Assembly (NCBI RefSeq): GCF_000731985.1
Contig: NZ_JNCS01000002.1
Coordinates: 434,001 to 498,000 of the forward strand
Reading direction: 5' to 3'
Source: Natrinema altunense
GTDB taxonomy: Archaea; Halobacteriota; Halobacteria; Halobacteriales; Natrialbaceae
Length of the DNA: 64,000 nt
Below the pieces are notes generated by a model. The model ran no database searches. It had not been told where the DNA came from and saw only the letters and a program-made list of their open reading frames with translations. Below are positions 7,355 through 16,805 of the stretch, in pieces. The translations under genes were made by a program, and so were the position numbers. How positions within the stretch are numbered: position 1 is the first letter of the stretch; each line of letters opens with the position of its first letter.

Positions 7355-9193
7355 TTACTCGAGGACGACTAACGTGTCGCCCATGTCGACGCTCTCGCCT
7401 TCCTCGGTGGCGATCTGCGTGACGGTGCCGCCCCGGGAGGCGACGATGTCGTTTTCCATCTTCATCGCTTCGAGGACGACCAGCACGTCGCCGGCCGCGA
7501 CCTCGTCGCCCTCCGCGACCTCGACGTCGAGGATCGTCCCCTGCATCTCGGCGTCGACGGTCTCGCCGTCGCCCTCGAGTTCGGTCCCGCCGTCGTTGCT
7601 CGAGCCGCCCGCAGGCTCGGGCCGGCTCGCCTGGCCGCCGCCGGCCTCGATATCGCCGGTCGGGATGGCGGGTGCACCGCGCTCCTCGAGTTCGACCTCG
7701 AAGCGCTTGCCGTTGACCTCGACGGTGAACTCGCGCTCGACGGTCTCCTCGTCGTCCTCGCTGCCGCCCGAGCCGGTGTCACCGCCCCACTGCTCCTGGG
7801 CTTCCTCGATGCGGCTCTCGTCGAGTTCTTCGTCGAGGTACTTCGTGGTGTGCGTACTCCGGACGAACTCCTCGTCGGTGAGCATCAGCCGGTGGAACGG
7901 GATGATCGTCGGAATCCCCGCGATTTCGTACTCGCGGAGCGCGCGAAGCGACCGCTCGATGCACTCGTCGCGGTCCTCGCCCCAGACGATCAGCTTCGCG
8001 ATCATCGAGTCGTAGTCGGTGACGAGGTCGTCCCCCTGTCGCAGGGCGTCGTCGAGTCGGACGCCGATCCCGCCCGGCGGGTCGTACGTCTCGAGCGTGC
8101 CGCCGGTCGCGGGCGCGAAGTCGTCGGCCGCGTTCTCGGCGTTGATCCGGAACTCGATCGCGTGGCCGTCGATCTCGACGTCGTCCTGGTCGAAGTCGAT
8201 CTCCTCGCCGGCTGCGATCTGGATCTGTCGCTTGACGATGTCGATCCCGGTGATCTCCTCGGTCGCAGTGTGCTCGACCTGGATCCGCGTGTTGACTTCG
8301 AGGAAGAAGAAGTTCGCGTCCGGCCCCAGCGGGCCGTCTCGTCCGGGTTCTTCCTCGACGAGGAACTCGACGGTTCCGGCGTTGGTGTAGTCGGCGGCGG
8401 CGACGCCCTGCCTGGCGGCCTCGCCGATCTTCTCGCGCAGTTCGTCGGTCAGTGCGGCCGACGGGGCCTCCTCGATAACCTTCTGGTGACGGCGCTGGAG
8501 CGAGCAGTCGCGCTCGCCGAGGTGGCGGACGTTGCCGTGCTCGTCGGCGAGGATCTGCACCTCGATGTGGCGGGGCTGCTCGAGGTAGCGCTCGAGGTAG
8601 ACCGAGTCGTTGTCGAAGTACGCCTCGCCCTCGCGCTTGGCGCTCTCGAGTTGGTCCTCGACCTCGCTTTCGTCCCAGACGACCTTCATTCCGCGGCCGC
8701 CGCCGCCGCCTTCCGCTTTGATAGCGATCGGGTAGCCGTGTTTCTCGCCGAACTCCTTGACCGCCTCGGGCTCGGTAACGGGATCGGTCGTCCCAGGAAC
8801 GATCGGGACGTCAGCCTCGTCCATAATCGTCCGGGCCTTGGTCTTCTCGCCGAGCGACTCCATCGCGTCGCTGGACGGACCGATCCAGGTGATTCCCTCG
8901 GCGTCCTGGACTTTGCCCGCGAACTCGGCGTTCTCGGCGAGGAACCCGTAGCCGGGGTGGATGGCGTCGGCGTCGGCCTTCCGCGCGGCCTCGATGACGG
9001 CTTCGTGATCGAGATAGGAGTCGGCCGCACGCGCCGGCCCCACGTTGTACGCTTCGTCCGCGTAGCGGACGTGGCCCGAGTCCTTGTCGGCCTCGGAGTA
9101 GATCGCGACGGTCCCGATATTCAACTCTTCGCACGCTCGCATCACGCGAACGGCGATTTCCCCGCGGTTCGCCACGAGAACCTTCCTGAACAT
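7355..9193 (-). CDS. pccA: Acyl-CoA (propionyl/acetyl-CoA) carboxylase, biotin carboxylase-BCCP subunit
   Basis: This 612-residue protein combines two functions. The N-terminal biotin carboxylase (about 1-450; [20 protein letters not shown], glycine-rich ATP-grasp loop [10 protein letters not shown]) uses ATP and bicarbonate to carboxylate biotin. The C-terminal carrier domain has EAMKM, with the biotinylated Lys at 578. A Gly/Ser/acidic linker joins them. Together with PccB and PccX it would convert propionyl-CoA to methylmalonyl-CoA, and possibly acetyl-CoA to malonyl-CoA. pccB-pccX lie 1.4 kb upstream on the same strand, separated by an SPFH gene on the opposite strand, so pccA has its own promoter in the 183-bp divergent gap. 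Confidence 0.95.
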   Translation of the reverse strand: MFRKVLVANRGEIAVRVMRACEELNIGTVAIYSEADKDSGHVRYADEAYNVGPARAADSYLDHEAVIEAARKADADAIHPGYGFLAENAEFAGKVQDAEGITWIGPSSDAMESLGEKTKARTIMDEADVPIVPGTTDPVTEPEAVKEFGEKHGYPIAIKAEGGGGGRGMKVVWDESEVEDQLESAKREGEAYFDNDSVYLERYLEQPRHIEVQILADEHGNVRHLGERDCSLQRRHQKVIEEAPSAALTDELREKIGEAARQGVAAADYTNAGTVEFLVEEEPGRDGPLGPDANFFFLEVNTRIQVEHTATEEITGIDIVKRQIQIAAGEEIDFDQDDVEIDGHAIEFRINAENAADDFAPATGGTLETYDPPGGIGVRLDDALRQGDDLVTDYDSMIAKLIVWGEDRDECIERSLRALREYEIAGIPTIIPFHRLMLTDEEFVRSTHTTKYLDEELDESRIEEAQEQWGGDTGSGGSEDDEETVEREFTVEVNGKRFEVELEERGAPAIPTGDIEAGGGQASRPEPAGGSSNDGGTELEGDGETVDAEMQGTILDVEVAEGDEVAAGDVLVVLEAMKMENDIVASRGGTVTQIATEEGESVDMGDTLVVLE

Positions 9194-9376
9194 TTCTGTG
9201 GATACCGTCGTGAGGGCCCTACCTTACTTTTTCGCAACGGGTCCGATCTCGCGTCAGTTTTTGCCAGATCACGCCCCCGACACCGTCGATCGCTATCGGT
9301 GTCGGCTCCACTCCGAACCGCGTGCAACCACTACCCATGCGAGTTATGGGCAAGCGTTATCCGATCTGAGACCCTC

Positions 9377-10540
9377 ATGCACACGATGTACGAGAACGTA
9401 CTCGGCCCGCTACAGACACAATCGGTGCTCGAGGACCCGCTCCTGCTCGTCGGCCTGATCGGACTCTTCCTCGTCGTGGTCACGGTCTGGCAGATGGTCG
9501 AGATCGTCGACGCCTACGACAGAGCCGCGCTGACCGTCTTCGGCGAGTACCGCAAACTGCTCGAGCCGGGGCTGAACATCGTCCCGCCGTACGTCTCCCG
9601 GATCTACACGTTCGACATGCGGACGCAGACGCTCGACGTGCCCCGACAGGAGGCCATCACGCGGGACAACTCCCCCGTTACGGCCGACGCCGTCGTCTAC
9701 ATCCGGGTCATGAACGCCAAGCGCGCGTTCCTCGAAGTCGACGATTACCAGCGTGCGGTCTCGAACCTGGCCCAGACGACGCTGCGGGCCGTGATCGGCG
9801 ACATGGAACTCGACGACACCCTCTCCCGCCGGGAGATGATCAACGAGCGCATCCGCCAGGAACTCGACGAACCCACCGACGAGTGGGGCATTCGAGTGGA
9901 GTCGGTCGAGGTCCGCGAGGTCACGCCTTCGGCGGGCGTCAAGGGCGCAATGGAGGAACAGACCTCCGCCGAGCGCCGCCGCCGCGCGATGATCCTCGAG
10001 GCGCAGGGTGAACGCCGCAGCGCCGTCGAGAAGGCCGAGGGTGACAAGCAGTCGAACATCATCCGCGCCCAGGGTGAAAAGCAGAGCCAGATCCTCGAGT
10101 CACAGGGTGACGCGATCTCGACCGTGCTGCGAGCGCGCTCCGCGGAATCGATGGGCGAACGGGCGGTCATCGACAAAGGGATGGAGACGCTGGCCGACAT
10201 CGGCCAGGGCGAGTCGACGACCTTCGTCATGCCCCAGGAACTCACCTCGCTGGTCGGCCGCTACGGCAAGCACCTCTCGGGCAGCGACGTGAAAGGCAAC
10301 GGCGCGGCCCTCGAGAGCCTCGAGTTCGACGACGAGACGCGCGAACTGATCGGGCTGGACGACATCGCCGACATCATCGGCGAGATCGACGAGCAAGCCG
10401 AGATGGACGTCGAGGCGATGGAAGAGCAGGCCCGGGCGATCAAGGAAGGCCAGGACGTGGGCATGGAGGCCGAAGAGCCGATCACCATGTCCGACTCCGA
10501 CGACGAACCGGAGCCGGAACTGGGATCGGATTCGGAGTAG
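9377..10540 (+). CDS. SPFH/band-7 membrane protein (stomatin-like)
   Basis: The protein has 387 residues. One N-terminal membrane helix (about 19-42) is followed by an SPFH domain (FGEYRKLLEPGLNIVPPYVSRIYTFDMRTQTLDVP; DNSPVTADAVVYIRV) and a long Ala/Glu/Gln/Arg coiled coil (about 190-260) with the typical RAQGEKQSQILESQGDA. An acidic tail completes it. Stomatin-like proteins oligomerise at the membrane and often work with NfeD-type proteases, but no NfeD gene is next to it here. The start at 9377 was chosen over the long upstream open frame because that extension is antisense to pccA. A second ATG at 9386 is equally possible. Confidence 0.92.
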   Translation: MHTMYENVLGPLQTQSVLEDPLLLVGLIGLFLVVVTVWQMVEIVDAYDRAALTVFGEYRKLLEPGLNIVPPYVSRIYTFDMRTQTLDVPRQEAITRDNSPVTADAVVYIRVMNAKRAFLEVDDYQRAVSNLAQTTLRAVIGDMELDDTLSRREMINERIRQELDEPTDEWGIRVESVEVREVTPSAGVKGAMEEQTSAERRRRAMILEAQGERRSAVEKAEGDKQSNIIRAQGEKQSQILESQGDAISTVLRARSAESMGERAVIDKGMETLADIGQGESTTFVMPQELTSLVGRYGKHLSGSDVKGNGAALESLEFDDETRELIGLDDIADIIGEIDEQAEMDVEAMEEQARAIKEGQDVGMEAEEPITMSDSDDEPEPELGSDSE

Positions 10541-10596
10541 CTCCGGTCGCGGTTCGCTCTCTTTCTCGAGAACCCAGCGAAACGGTCCGCGGCGGG

Positions 10597-10947
10597 TTAG
10601 AACTGCTCGGTCCGTCCCGCCGCCGACCACGCGTCGGTCGGCGCACCGCGGGGGACGCGGACGGTCCGGTGTTGCTGTGCGCGGACCCGGCCGGCGAAGG
10701 CCCACCGCTCGTCGTCCCACGTCTCTTCCCCCTCGGCGGCGGCCGCGGCGACCGCAAGCGCGTGGTCGTGGAGGTGGGCACCGATCGCGGCCGCGATGGC
10801 CGCAGCTTCGTCCCCGTCGGCGTCGTCGGGTAGGTCGATCGAAACGTCGCCGGGCAGGACCCCCTCGAGTTCCGACGGCTCGCCATCGGCGGTCGTTTCG
10901 TCCGCGGACGGAGCCGCGCCGTCGGCGGTGGGCTGTTGTGAGGTCAT
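10597..10947 (-). CDS. pccX: Acyl-CoA carboxylase small (epsilon-like) subunit
   Basis: This is a 116-residue, Ala/Asp-rich acidic protein. It has an [18 protein letters not shown] segment ([17 protein letters not shown]) and a C-terminal [20 protein letters not shown], a pattern seen in the epsilon-like subunit of propionyl-CoA carboxylase (PccX of haloarchaea, often annotated as acc operon protein). It follows pccB by only 4 bp and is clearly co-transcribed with it. Family knowledge from Haloferax is that this subunit is needed for full carboxylase activity. Confidence 0.85.
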   Translation of the reverse strand: MTSQQPTADGAAPSADETTADGEPSELEGVLPGDVSIDLPDDADGDEAAAIAAAIGAHLHDHALAVAAAAAEGEETWDDERWAFAGRVRAQQHRTVRVPRGAPTDAWSAAGRTEQF

Positions 10948-10951
10948 CTGA

Positions 10952-12502
10952 CTACAGCGGGATGTTGCCGTGTTTCTTGTCCGGGTTCTGTTCGCGCTTG
11001 GTCTCGAGCATCTCGAGGTCGCGGATCAGCCGCGGCCGGGTTTCGGTCGGCACGATGACATCGTCGAGGAAGCCCTTGTCCGTCGCGGTGTAGGGGTTGG
11101 CGAACTCCTCGCGGTACTCCTCGATGAGTTCGTCGCGGAGTTCGTCGGGGTTGTCGGCCTCCTCGAGTTCCTCGCGGTAGAGGATGTTGACCGCGCCCTG
11201 GGGACCCATGACGGCGATCTCGGCGGTCGGCCAGGCGTAGTTGACGTCCGCACCGAGGTTCTTCGAGGCCATGACGCAGTAGGCACCGCCGTAGGCCTTC
11301 CGAGTGATGACCGTCAGCAGGGGCACCGTCGCTTCGGCGTAGGCGTAGAGCAGTTTCGCGCCGTGGCGGATGATCCCGCGGTGTTCCTGATCGGTCCCGG
11401 GCATGTAACCGGGGACGTCGACGAACGTGACGATGGGGATGTTAAAGGAGTCACAGAAGCGGACGAACCGCGAGGCCTTCATCGAGGCGTCGACGGTCAG
11501 CGTCCCGGCGTTGACGCGGGGCTGGTTGGCGACGAGGCCGACCGAGCGCCCGTCGAGTCGGCCGAAGCCGACGACGATGTTCTGGGCGAAGTTGTCGGCG
11601 ACCTCGAAGAACGACCCCTCGTCGACGACGCTATCGATGACGTCGGTCATGTCGTAGGGCTTTTGCGGGCTCGGGGGGACGATCTCGGTGAGCGCATCGT
11701 CGCGGCGGTCGGGGTCGTCCCACGGGTCGACGCGTGGGGGGTCTTCGACGTTGTTCTGTGGGAGATAGGAGAGGAGCCGCTTGATATCGTCGAGCGCCTG
11801 CTCCTCGCTCTCGCAGGCGAACTGGGCGACGCCGGTCTTGTTGGCGTGGGTCATCGCGCCGCCGAGTTCCTCGTGGGACACTTCCTCCCCGGTGACGGTC
11901 TTGGTGACGCCGGGGCCAGTGATGTACATGTGGCTCGTGTCCTTGACCATGAAGATGAAGTCGGTGATCGCCGGGGAGTAGACGGCACCGCCGGCACACG
12001 GCCCCATCGTCGCGGAGATCTGGGGGACGACGCCGCTGGCTTCCTGGTTGCGGCGGAAGATCTCGGTGTAGCCCGCGAGGCTCTTGACGCCCTCTTGAAT
12101 GCGGGCCCCAGCGGAGTCGTTGAGTCCGATGACCGGCGCGCCGACCTCCATTGCCATGTCCATGACCTTGCAGACCTTCTCGGCGAAGACCTCGCCGAGC
12201 GAGCCGCCAAAAACGGTGAAGTCGTGGGCGAAGATGAAAGTGGTTCGCCCGTTGACCTCGCCGTACCCCGTGACAACGCCGTCGCCGGGAATCTTCTTTT
12301 CTTCCATCCCGAACTGGCTCGTCTGGTGGGTCCGGAGCTGGTCGAACTCGGTAAAGGTGCCGTCGTCGAGGAAGTAGTCGATCCGCTCCCGGGCGGTCAT
12401 CTTCCCCTTGTCGTGTTGCTTCTCGATACGGGCCTCGCCGCCGCCCTGCCGCGCCTCTTCGCGGAGCTCCTCGAGTTCGTCGATGCGGTCTTCCATCGTC
12501 AT
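10952..12502 (-). CDS. pccB: Acyl-CoA (propionyl-CoA) carboxylase, carboxyltransferase subunit
   Basis: The protein has 516 residues from the ATG at 12502 ([17 protein letters not shown]). It carries the full two-lobed crotonase-type carboxyltransferase: [19 protein letters not shown] and [16 protein letters not shown] in the N-lobe, [16 protein letters not shown] and [15 protein letters not shown] in the C-lobe. It transfers the carboxyl group from biotin on PccA to acyl-CoA. The open frame continues 64 codons upstream, but the family begins at the chosen ATG and the upstream piece covers the divergent promoter of the symporter gene. An alternative start is the ATG at 12496. Confidence 0.95.
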   Translation of the reverse strand: MTMEDRIDELEELREEARQGGGEARIEKQHDKGKMTARERIDYFLDDGTFTEFDQLRTHQTSQFGMEEKKIPGDGVVTGYGEVNGRTTFIFAHDFTVFGGSLGEVFAEKVCKVMDMAMEVGAPVIGLNDSAGARIQEGVKSLAGYTEIFRRNQEASGVVPQISATMGPCAGGAVYSPAITDFIFMVKDTSHMYITGPGVTKTVTGEEVSHEELGGAMTHANKTGVAQFACESEEQALDDIKRLLSYLPQNNVEDPPRVDPWDDPDRRDDALTEIVPPSPQKPYDMTDVIDSVVDEGSFFEVADNFAQNIVVGFGRLDGRSVGLVANQPRVNAGTLTVDASMKASRFVRFCDSFNIPIVTFVDVPGYMPGTDQEHRGIIRHGAKLLYAYAEATVPLLTVITRKAYGGAYCVMASKNLGADVNYAWPTAEIAVMGPQGAVNILYREELEEADNPDELRDELIEEYREEFANPYTATDKGFLDDVIVPTETRPRLIRDLEMLETKREQNPDKKHGNIPL

Positions 12503-12622
12503 TCCGGGAACACCCCTACACGATTCATACGCCGTTGTGCGAGGACCAACTGGAAAAGGATTCCGTAACTCCTTCACGATTAATAACTCATCTGCTGGCA
12601 AATAACCGGTGGTCCACAAAGA

Positions 12623-12630
12623 CTTAAATA
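12623..12630 (+). promoter_or_regulatory. TATA box of the NSS transporter gene
   Basis: The sequence cttaaata is centred 27 nt before the ATG at 12654, the spacing expected for a leaderless haloarchaeal transcript. The whole divergent gap towards pccB is AT-rich compared with its surroundings. Confidence 0.6.
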
Positions 12631-12653
12631 GGGGCATTTTTATAAAAGCTGGT

Positions 12654-14006
12654 ATGGCACAACGCGAATCATGGGCCACACGAACAGGGTTCATCCTTGC
12701 TGCAGTGGGGAGCGCAGTGGGATTGGGTAATATATGGCGATTTCCGTATCAAGTGGGGGAGCAAGGGGGCGCCGCCTTCCTGTTTATCTATCTCCTGTTG
12801 ATCGTCATGGTCGGCTTTCCGGTCATCCTCGCCGAATTCGTCGTCGGCCGAAATACGGAACGGAATCCCGTGGGAGCACTCAAGCGAATCGGGAGCGGCG
12901 CGTGGACGAAGATCGGCTGGGTCTTCGTCACGGCCGGTTTCGTCATCCTGTCGTACTACAGCGTCGTCGCAGGCTGGACGGTTCGTTACGTTCTCATCGG
13001 GCTTCAGGGAGGATATACTGCTGATGCCGCGCCTGAACAGTTCGGCGCAGTCGCGTCCGGGCTTGATGCCGTCGCCTTGCACGCGCTTTTCATGCTCGGA
13101 GTCATCGTCATCGTCGCGCTTGGCATCGAGCGCGGGATCGAACTCTCGGTCAAGGTGATGGTGCCCGCTATCATCGTCATTTCGCTCGGACTCGCTGCTT
13201 ACGTGTTCACGCTTGAGGGGGCAGCTGACGCGTACGCGTACTACCTCTCGCCGGAACTCAGTACGATCATGAGCGAGTGGACGACGATTCTCCCGGCAGC
13301 CGCCGCACAGGCGTTCTTCACGCTCTCGCTCGGGATGGGAGTGATGATGACATACGCATCCTACCTCGGGGAGGATCGAAACCTCGCGTCGGACGCCGGT
13401 ATCATTGCTGTCCTCGACACCTTTATCGCCTTCACCGCCGGTCTGATCGCGTTCCCGATCCTCTTTGCAGCGGGGATCGATCCCGGTGCGTCCGGTCCGT
13501 CGCTCATTTTTGTCAGCCTCGCCGCGGCGTTCGCCGAACTTCCGCTTGGCGGCCTCCTCGGTGCGATTTTCTTCGGCACCGTCGCCATCGCTGCACTCTC
13601 GAGCGCGATCAGTATTATGGAGGTCGTCGTCTCCTACCTGATCGACGAATGGGACATTGATCGCATTCCCGCAACAGCCACACTGGGCGCGGTTATATTC
13701 CTCTTCGGGACGCCGGCCGCACTCGACCTCATTTTCATCGATCTTTACGATGGCTTCGCGAACAGCATCCTGCTCATGCTCGGCGGGCTCTTACTCTCGA
13801 TCTTCGTGGGGTGGATCGTTCCTGACCTCGCGCTCGAGGAGATCGAGAAGGGAATCAAAGACATCGGCTCACTGGGAGTCGCGTGGCTCTGGTTCGTCCG
13901 GATCCCAGTCGTTATCGCGCTGATCGGCCTGGTGGCGTTGAACGCGTGGGATTACTACGGGTTCCTGACTGGCTCGTTCGCCGATTGGCTCAACACGACC
14001 CTCTAA
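12654..14006 (+). CDS. Sodium-dependent transporter, NSS/SNF family
   Basis: The protein has 450 residues and about 11 hydrophobic helices. The first helix reads GSAVGLGNIWRFPYQVGEQGG, the unwound substrate- and sodium-site signature of the neurotransmitter:sodium symporter family (LeuT, MhsT). Members import amino acids or similar solutes with Na+. It stands alone, divergent from pccB. The upstream sequence is AT-rich with a well-placed TATA box, supporting the ATG at 12654. Codon use looks a little less GC-biased than the neighbours by eye. Substrate not assignable. Confidence 0.93.
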   Translation: MAQRESWATRTGFILAAVGSAVGLGNIWRFPYQVGEQGGAAFLFIYLLLIVMVGFPVILAEFVVGRNTERNPVGALKRIGSGAWTKIGWVFVTAGFVILSYYSVVAGWTVRYVLIGLQGGYTADAAPEQFGAVASGLDAVALHALFMLGVIVIVALGIERGIELSVKVMVPAIIVISLGLAAYVFTLEGAADAYAYYLSPELSTIMSEWTTILPAAAAQAFFTLSLGMGVMMTYASYLGEDRNLASDAGIIAVLDTFIAFTAGLIAFPILFAAGIDPGASGPSLIFVSLAAAFAELPLGGLLGAIFFGTVAIAALSSAISIMEVVVSYLIDEWDIDRIPATATLGAVIFLFGTPAALDLIFIDLYDGFANSILLMLGGLLLSIFVGWIVPDLALEEIEKGIKDIGSLGVAWLWFVRIPVVIALIGLVALNAWDYYGFLTGSFADWLNTTL

Positions 14007-14059
14007 CGGGTACGACCGCCGATTCGAACGACGACTTTTTTTGCCACTCCCGACGACAG

Positions 14060-14794
14060 TTAGGCCTCGCCGTACACCGGTACCGCAGCACCGCTTGTCA
14101 CCGCCGCACCGTCGCTACAGAGGAACGCGAGCACGTCCGCGATGTCGCCCGGAGCGACCCATTCGTCGTGATCGGCGTCGGGCATCAGCTCGCGGTTCAT
14201 CGGCGTGTCGATCACGCTCGGCATGACGCAGTTCGCACGGACGGTCCCGCGGTTCTCCTCGGCCAGCGTCTCCGTCAGCAGCCGGATGCCGGCCTTCGTG
14301 ATCCGGTAGGGACCGTCGCCCGCGCCGCCCTCGAGCGAGGACCGGGCGCTGATACTGACGATCGAGCCCGCCACCTCCCGGAGGTGCGGCAGGGCGTGTT
14401 TGGACGCGAGGAAGGCCGTTTTCAGGTTGACGTCGACGAGCAACTCGAACTCCGCGAGGTCGGTGTCCTCGATGCGGTCGCCGCCGCGCCACGTCCCGGC
14501 GATGTTCACCAGGTGATCGATCCGCTCGTGGTCGTCGACGACGGCATCCATCAGGGTCGCGACGTCATCCTCGTCGGTCAGGTCCGCCTCGTAGAACGCG
14601 AGGCCGGGTTCGTCGGCGGGGTCCACCTCGAGCGAACTGTCCTCGTCGGCCGGTGGAATCACGTCGACGGCACAGACGGTCGCCCCCGCCGCGCGGAAGC
14701 GATCGACGGTCGCACTGCCGAGCGCGCCGCTCGCGCCGGTGATTACCGCGACGGTGCCGTCGAAATCGACGTCGAATGCGGTCGTGACTGCCAT
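14060..14794 (-). CDS. Short-chain dehydrogenase/reductase (SDR)
   Basis: This 244-residue Rossmann-fold oxidoreductase has the nucleotide-binding motif TGASGALGSATV near residue 18 and the catalytic elements SISARSS and YRITKAG (Tyr-x3-Lys) at the expected distance. An acidic residue after the second strand (AVDVIPP) hints at NAD preference. The C-terminus (SGAAVPVYGEA) is typical of SDRs annotated as 3-oxoacyl-ACP reductase or glucose dehydrogenase; the substrate is not predictable. It is convergent with the symporter gene. Confidence 0.92.
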   Translation of the reverse strand: MAVTTAFDVDFDGTVAVITGASGALGSATVDRFRAAGATVCAVDVIPPADEDSSLEVDPADEPGLAFYEADLTDEDDVATLMDAVVDDHERIDHLVNIAGTWRGGDRIEDTDLAEFELLVDVNLKTAFLASKHALPHLREVAGSIVSISARSSLEGGAGDGPYRITKAGIRLLTETLAEENRGTVRANCVMPSVIDTPMNRELMPDADHDEWVAPGDIADVLAFLCSDGAAVTSGAAVPVYGEA

Positions 14795-14862
14795 ACCGTA
14801 CGTGTGCTGGCCGGTCGTATCAAGGGACGGGGCGAAGACGCCTCGCCGCGTGCGAATCGGCG

Positions 14863-15315
14863 CTACGACCCGTCCGTCGGCAGGACAGCCCGCCCGAACC
14901 AGAAGTCCGCGATCGCCTCGACCATCGCGGCGTAGGCCGCTGGCTCGGACGGTTTCGTGAGAGAGGCGTTGGCCGCAAGCTCGTAGCTCGCTCGAACGTC
15001 CTCGACGGCCGCCGATCGCGTCAACACGAGCACGGGAAGCCGCGCGAGCGTCGGCTCGTTCGAGATCGCCTCGAGAAGCTCGAGACCGCTCAGCCGCGGC
15101 CCGTCCAGATCCAGCAACACGAGATCCGGAACCGATGGGGGTTCGTCGCCGCGGTCGGTCAGCACCGTCAACGCTTCGTCGCCGTCGGCGGCGACCCGAA
15201 CCGACGTTTCGGCGTCGACCTCGTCGAACGCCTCGCCGATGAGCCGAACGGCTTTGGCCTCGTCCTCCACGAGCAGGACGTCGACAGGCACACTGTCTCG
15301 GCCGGTGCCGCTCAT
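14863..15315 (-). CDS. Single-domain response regulator (orphan receiver protein)
   Basis: The protein has 150 residues and consists almost only of a receiver domain. It has the acidic pair in LLVEDEAKAV, the phosphoacceptor Asp in DLVLLDLDGPRL, the Thr/Ser position in VLVLTRS and the Lys in SLTKPSEP. There is no output domain. No histidine kinase gene is adjacent; the nearest candidate in the window is the multi-PAS kinase 31 kb away. Such stand-alone receivers relay phosphate or bind partners. The start at 15315 (MSGTGRD) is followed by the fold directly; the longer open frame upstream is not credible. Confidence 0.88.
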   Translation of the reverse strand: MSGTGRDSVPVDVLLVEDEAKAVRLIGEAFDEVDAETSVRVAADGDEALTVLTDRGDEPPSVPDLVLLDLDGPRLSGLELLEAISNEPTLARLPVLVLTRSAAVEDVRASYELAANASLTKPSEPAAYAAMVEAIADFWFGRAVLPTDGS

Positions 15316-15493
15316 AGATGGATCACGCCGACCGAGTGAATGGGTGGGGTATCCAATCCGGTAATCGTCTCCATCTAGTCGGGGTACTCTTGTAACGTTG
15401 CTTACTAAGTGATTTGGACGGCCCCGGAGCGACGGGTTCAGGTCCTGCGACCGAACGCGCCACTGAAGCCCGCGGCTCCCGTTACGCCGGTGA

Positions 15494-16159
15494 ATGCGAC
15501 TCATCGCGCATCGCGGCTTCGCCGCGACCGCCCCCGAGAACACGATCGGTGCCGTCCGGGCCGCCGCCGAGCACGCCGATGTCGTCGAGTTCGACGTGCG
15601 ACGCTGTGGCTCCGGCGAACTCGTCGTCGTCCACGACGAAACGATCGATCGCATCACCGACGGGTCGGGCAGCGTCGCGGAGACCCCGCTCGCGGAACTC
15701 GCCGACTACTCGGTGTTCGAGTCCGACGAGCGGATTCCGACCCTTGCGGACATGCTCGCGGCCCTGCCGCCGTCCGTCGAGGTCACGCTCGAGCTCAAGG
15801 TCTCCGACATCGCCGCGGACGTCCTCACGATGCTCGACGAGGCCGCCGTCGACAATCGCGTCATCGTGACGTCCTTTCTGGTCTCCGAACTGCGGACGAT
15901 CCGCGAGCGCGATCCGGACCAGCCCATCGGGGTGCTCGTGAGTCGTAACCTCGAGACGCCGGTCACGACCGCGGTCGAACTCGACTGTGACGTGCTCGGT
16001 GCGAACCGCTGGCGCTGTCTGGCGACCGGGCTCGTCCCGCGGGCGAAGCGCGTCGGGCTCGAGGTTCACGCGTGGACCGTCGAGCGTCGATCGATGGCGG
16101 TGTTGCTCGGCTACCGGGGCGTCGACTGCGTCTCGGCGGATCGGCCGATCGCCGTCTGA
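15494..16159 (+). CDS. ugpQ: Glycerophosphodiester phosphodiesterase
   Basis: This is a 221-residue TIM-barrel hydrolase of the GDPD family. The catalytic pieces are visible: MRLIAHRGFAATAPENT (His6-Arg7, Glu), VVEFDVRRC and LVVVHDETIDR (second His). Near the C-terminus VHAWTVERRS is the usual end of the barrel. It would hydrolyse glycerophosphodiesters to glycerol-3-phosphate (or the archaeal sn-1 equivalent) and an alcohol in the cytoplasm; no signal peptide is seen. It is divergent from the receiver-protein gene. Confidence 0.93.
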   Translation: MRLIAHRGFAATAPENTIGAVRAAAEHADVVEFDVRRCGSGELVVVHDETIDRITDGSGSVAETPLAELADYSVFESDERIPTLADMLAALPPSVEVTLELKVSDIAADVLTMLDEAAVDNRVIVTSFLVSELRTIRERDPDQPIGVLVSRNLETPVTTAVELDCDVLGANRWRCLATGLVPRAKRVGLEVHAWTVERRSMAVLLGYRGVDCVSADRPIAV

Positions 16160-16294
16160 TCGTGCGGCTTCGAGAGAGACACGGCGCATCGGCCGATTCG
16201 TCTCGGGTCCGGCTCCTCGTCCCGTCGCGTCGAACCCCCGGCCGGTTCCGGCAGGTCCCACGCACCCGGCACCTCGAGCGGCGTTAAAGATCAG

Positions 16295-16356
16295 CTGACA
16301 CGAGTGACACACTCCTCGCACAGCCGTCGTGCGAGCAGGCGTGCAGTGGCGTTCAG
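16295..16356. repeat. Palindromic repeat, diverged copy (62 bp)
   Basis: A 62-bp stretch starting ctgacacgagtgacacact and ending in gttcag aligns without gaps to the inner part of the palindromic element at 36052-36113, with about 48 of 62 positions identical by manual comparison. The shared core is gtcgtgcga. It overlaps the end of the YjbQ gene by 4 bp and may contribute to its termination. Confidence 0.55.
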
Positions 16357-16754
16357 TGGCGATCAGCGTCGCCGACGGTCGTCACGGTCACGGTCCGGGT
16401 TCGCGGTCCGTCACACTCGACGAGCAACACCGACTGCCAGGTCCCCAGCGCCAACTCCCCGTCTACGATCGGGATCGTCACGTCCGGGCCGAGCAGTGCC
16501 GCTCGCAGATGGGCGTCCGCATTGCCGTCTAACTCGTCGTGTGCGTGCCCTTCGTCGGGGACCAGATCGCCCAGAAACGACTCGAGATCGCCGCGAAGCC
16601 GCGGCTCGTCCTCTTGGACGACGAGTCCGGCCGTCGTATGCTGGACGAAGGCCGTACAGGTACCCGACTCGAGGTAGTCCGGAACGGCTGCAGCGATGCG
16701 GTCGGTTACGTCGACGGTCGTCGACCGGGACTCGGTCTCGACGCTGACGTTCAT
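16353..16754 (-). CDS. YjbQ/UPF0047 family protein
   Basis: The protein has 133 residues. Conserved features are CTAFVQHTTAGLVVQEDEPRL, DEGHAHDELDGNADAHLRAAL and LGTWQSVLLVECDGPRTR, diagnostic of UPF0047 (called secondary thiamine-phosphate synthase because some members complement thiamine mutants). The conserved His, Asp and Glu would form a small metal-dependent active site. The ATG at 16754 (MNVSVETESR) was preferred over the one at 16778. The physiological substrate is unknown in archaea. Confidence 0.9.
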   Translation of the reverse strand: MNVSVETESRSTTVDVTDRIAAAVPDYLESGTCTAFVQHTTAGLVVQEDEPRLRGDLESFLGDLVPDEGHAHDELDGNADAHLRAALLGPDVTIPIVDGELALGTWQSVLLVECDGPRTRTVTVTTVGDADRH

Positions 16755-16805
16755 GGTCGGAGAAACGGCCGCGAGCATCGACTGCGTTACGGTCCGTGTC
16801 GACCG

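Noticed and set aside
7850..9376. 509-codon extension in front of the SPFH protein.
   Set aside because: It is the antisense frame of pccA, a common artefact in GC-rich haloarchaeal DNA; SPFH similarity begins at 9377.
10970..12568. 532-residue forward frame opposite pccB.
   Set aside because: The clear carboxyltransferase motifs are on the other strand; this frame has no motif and is a mirror of it.
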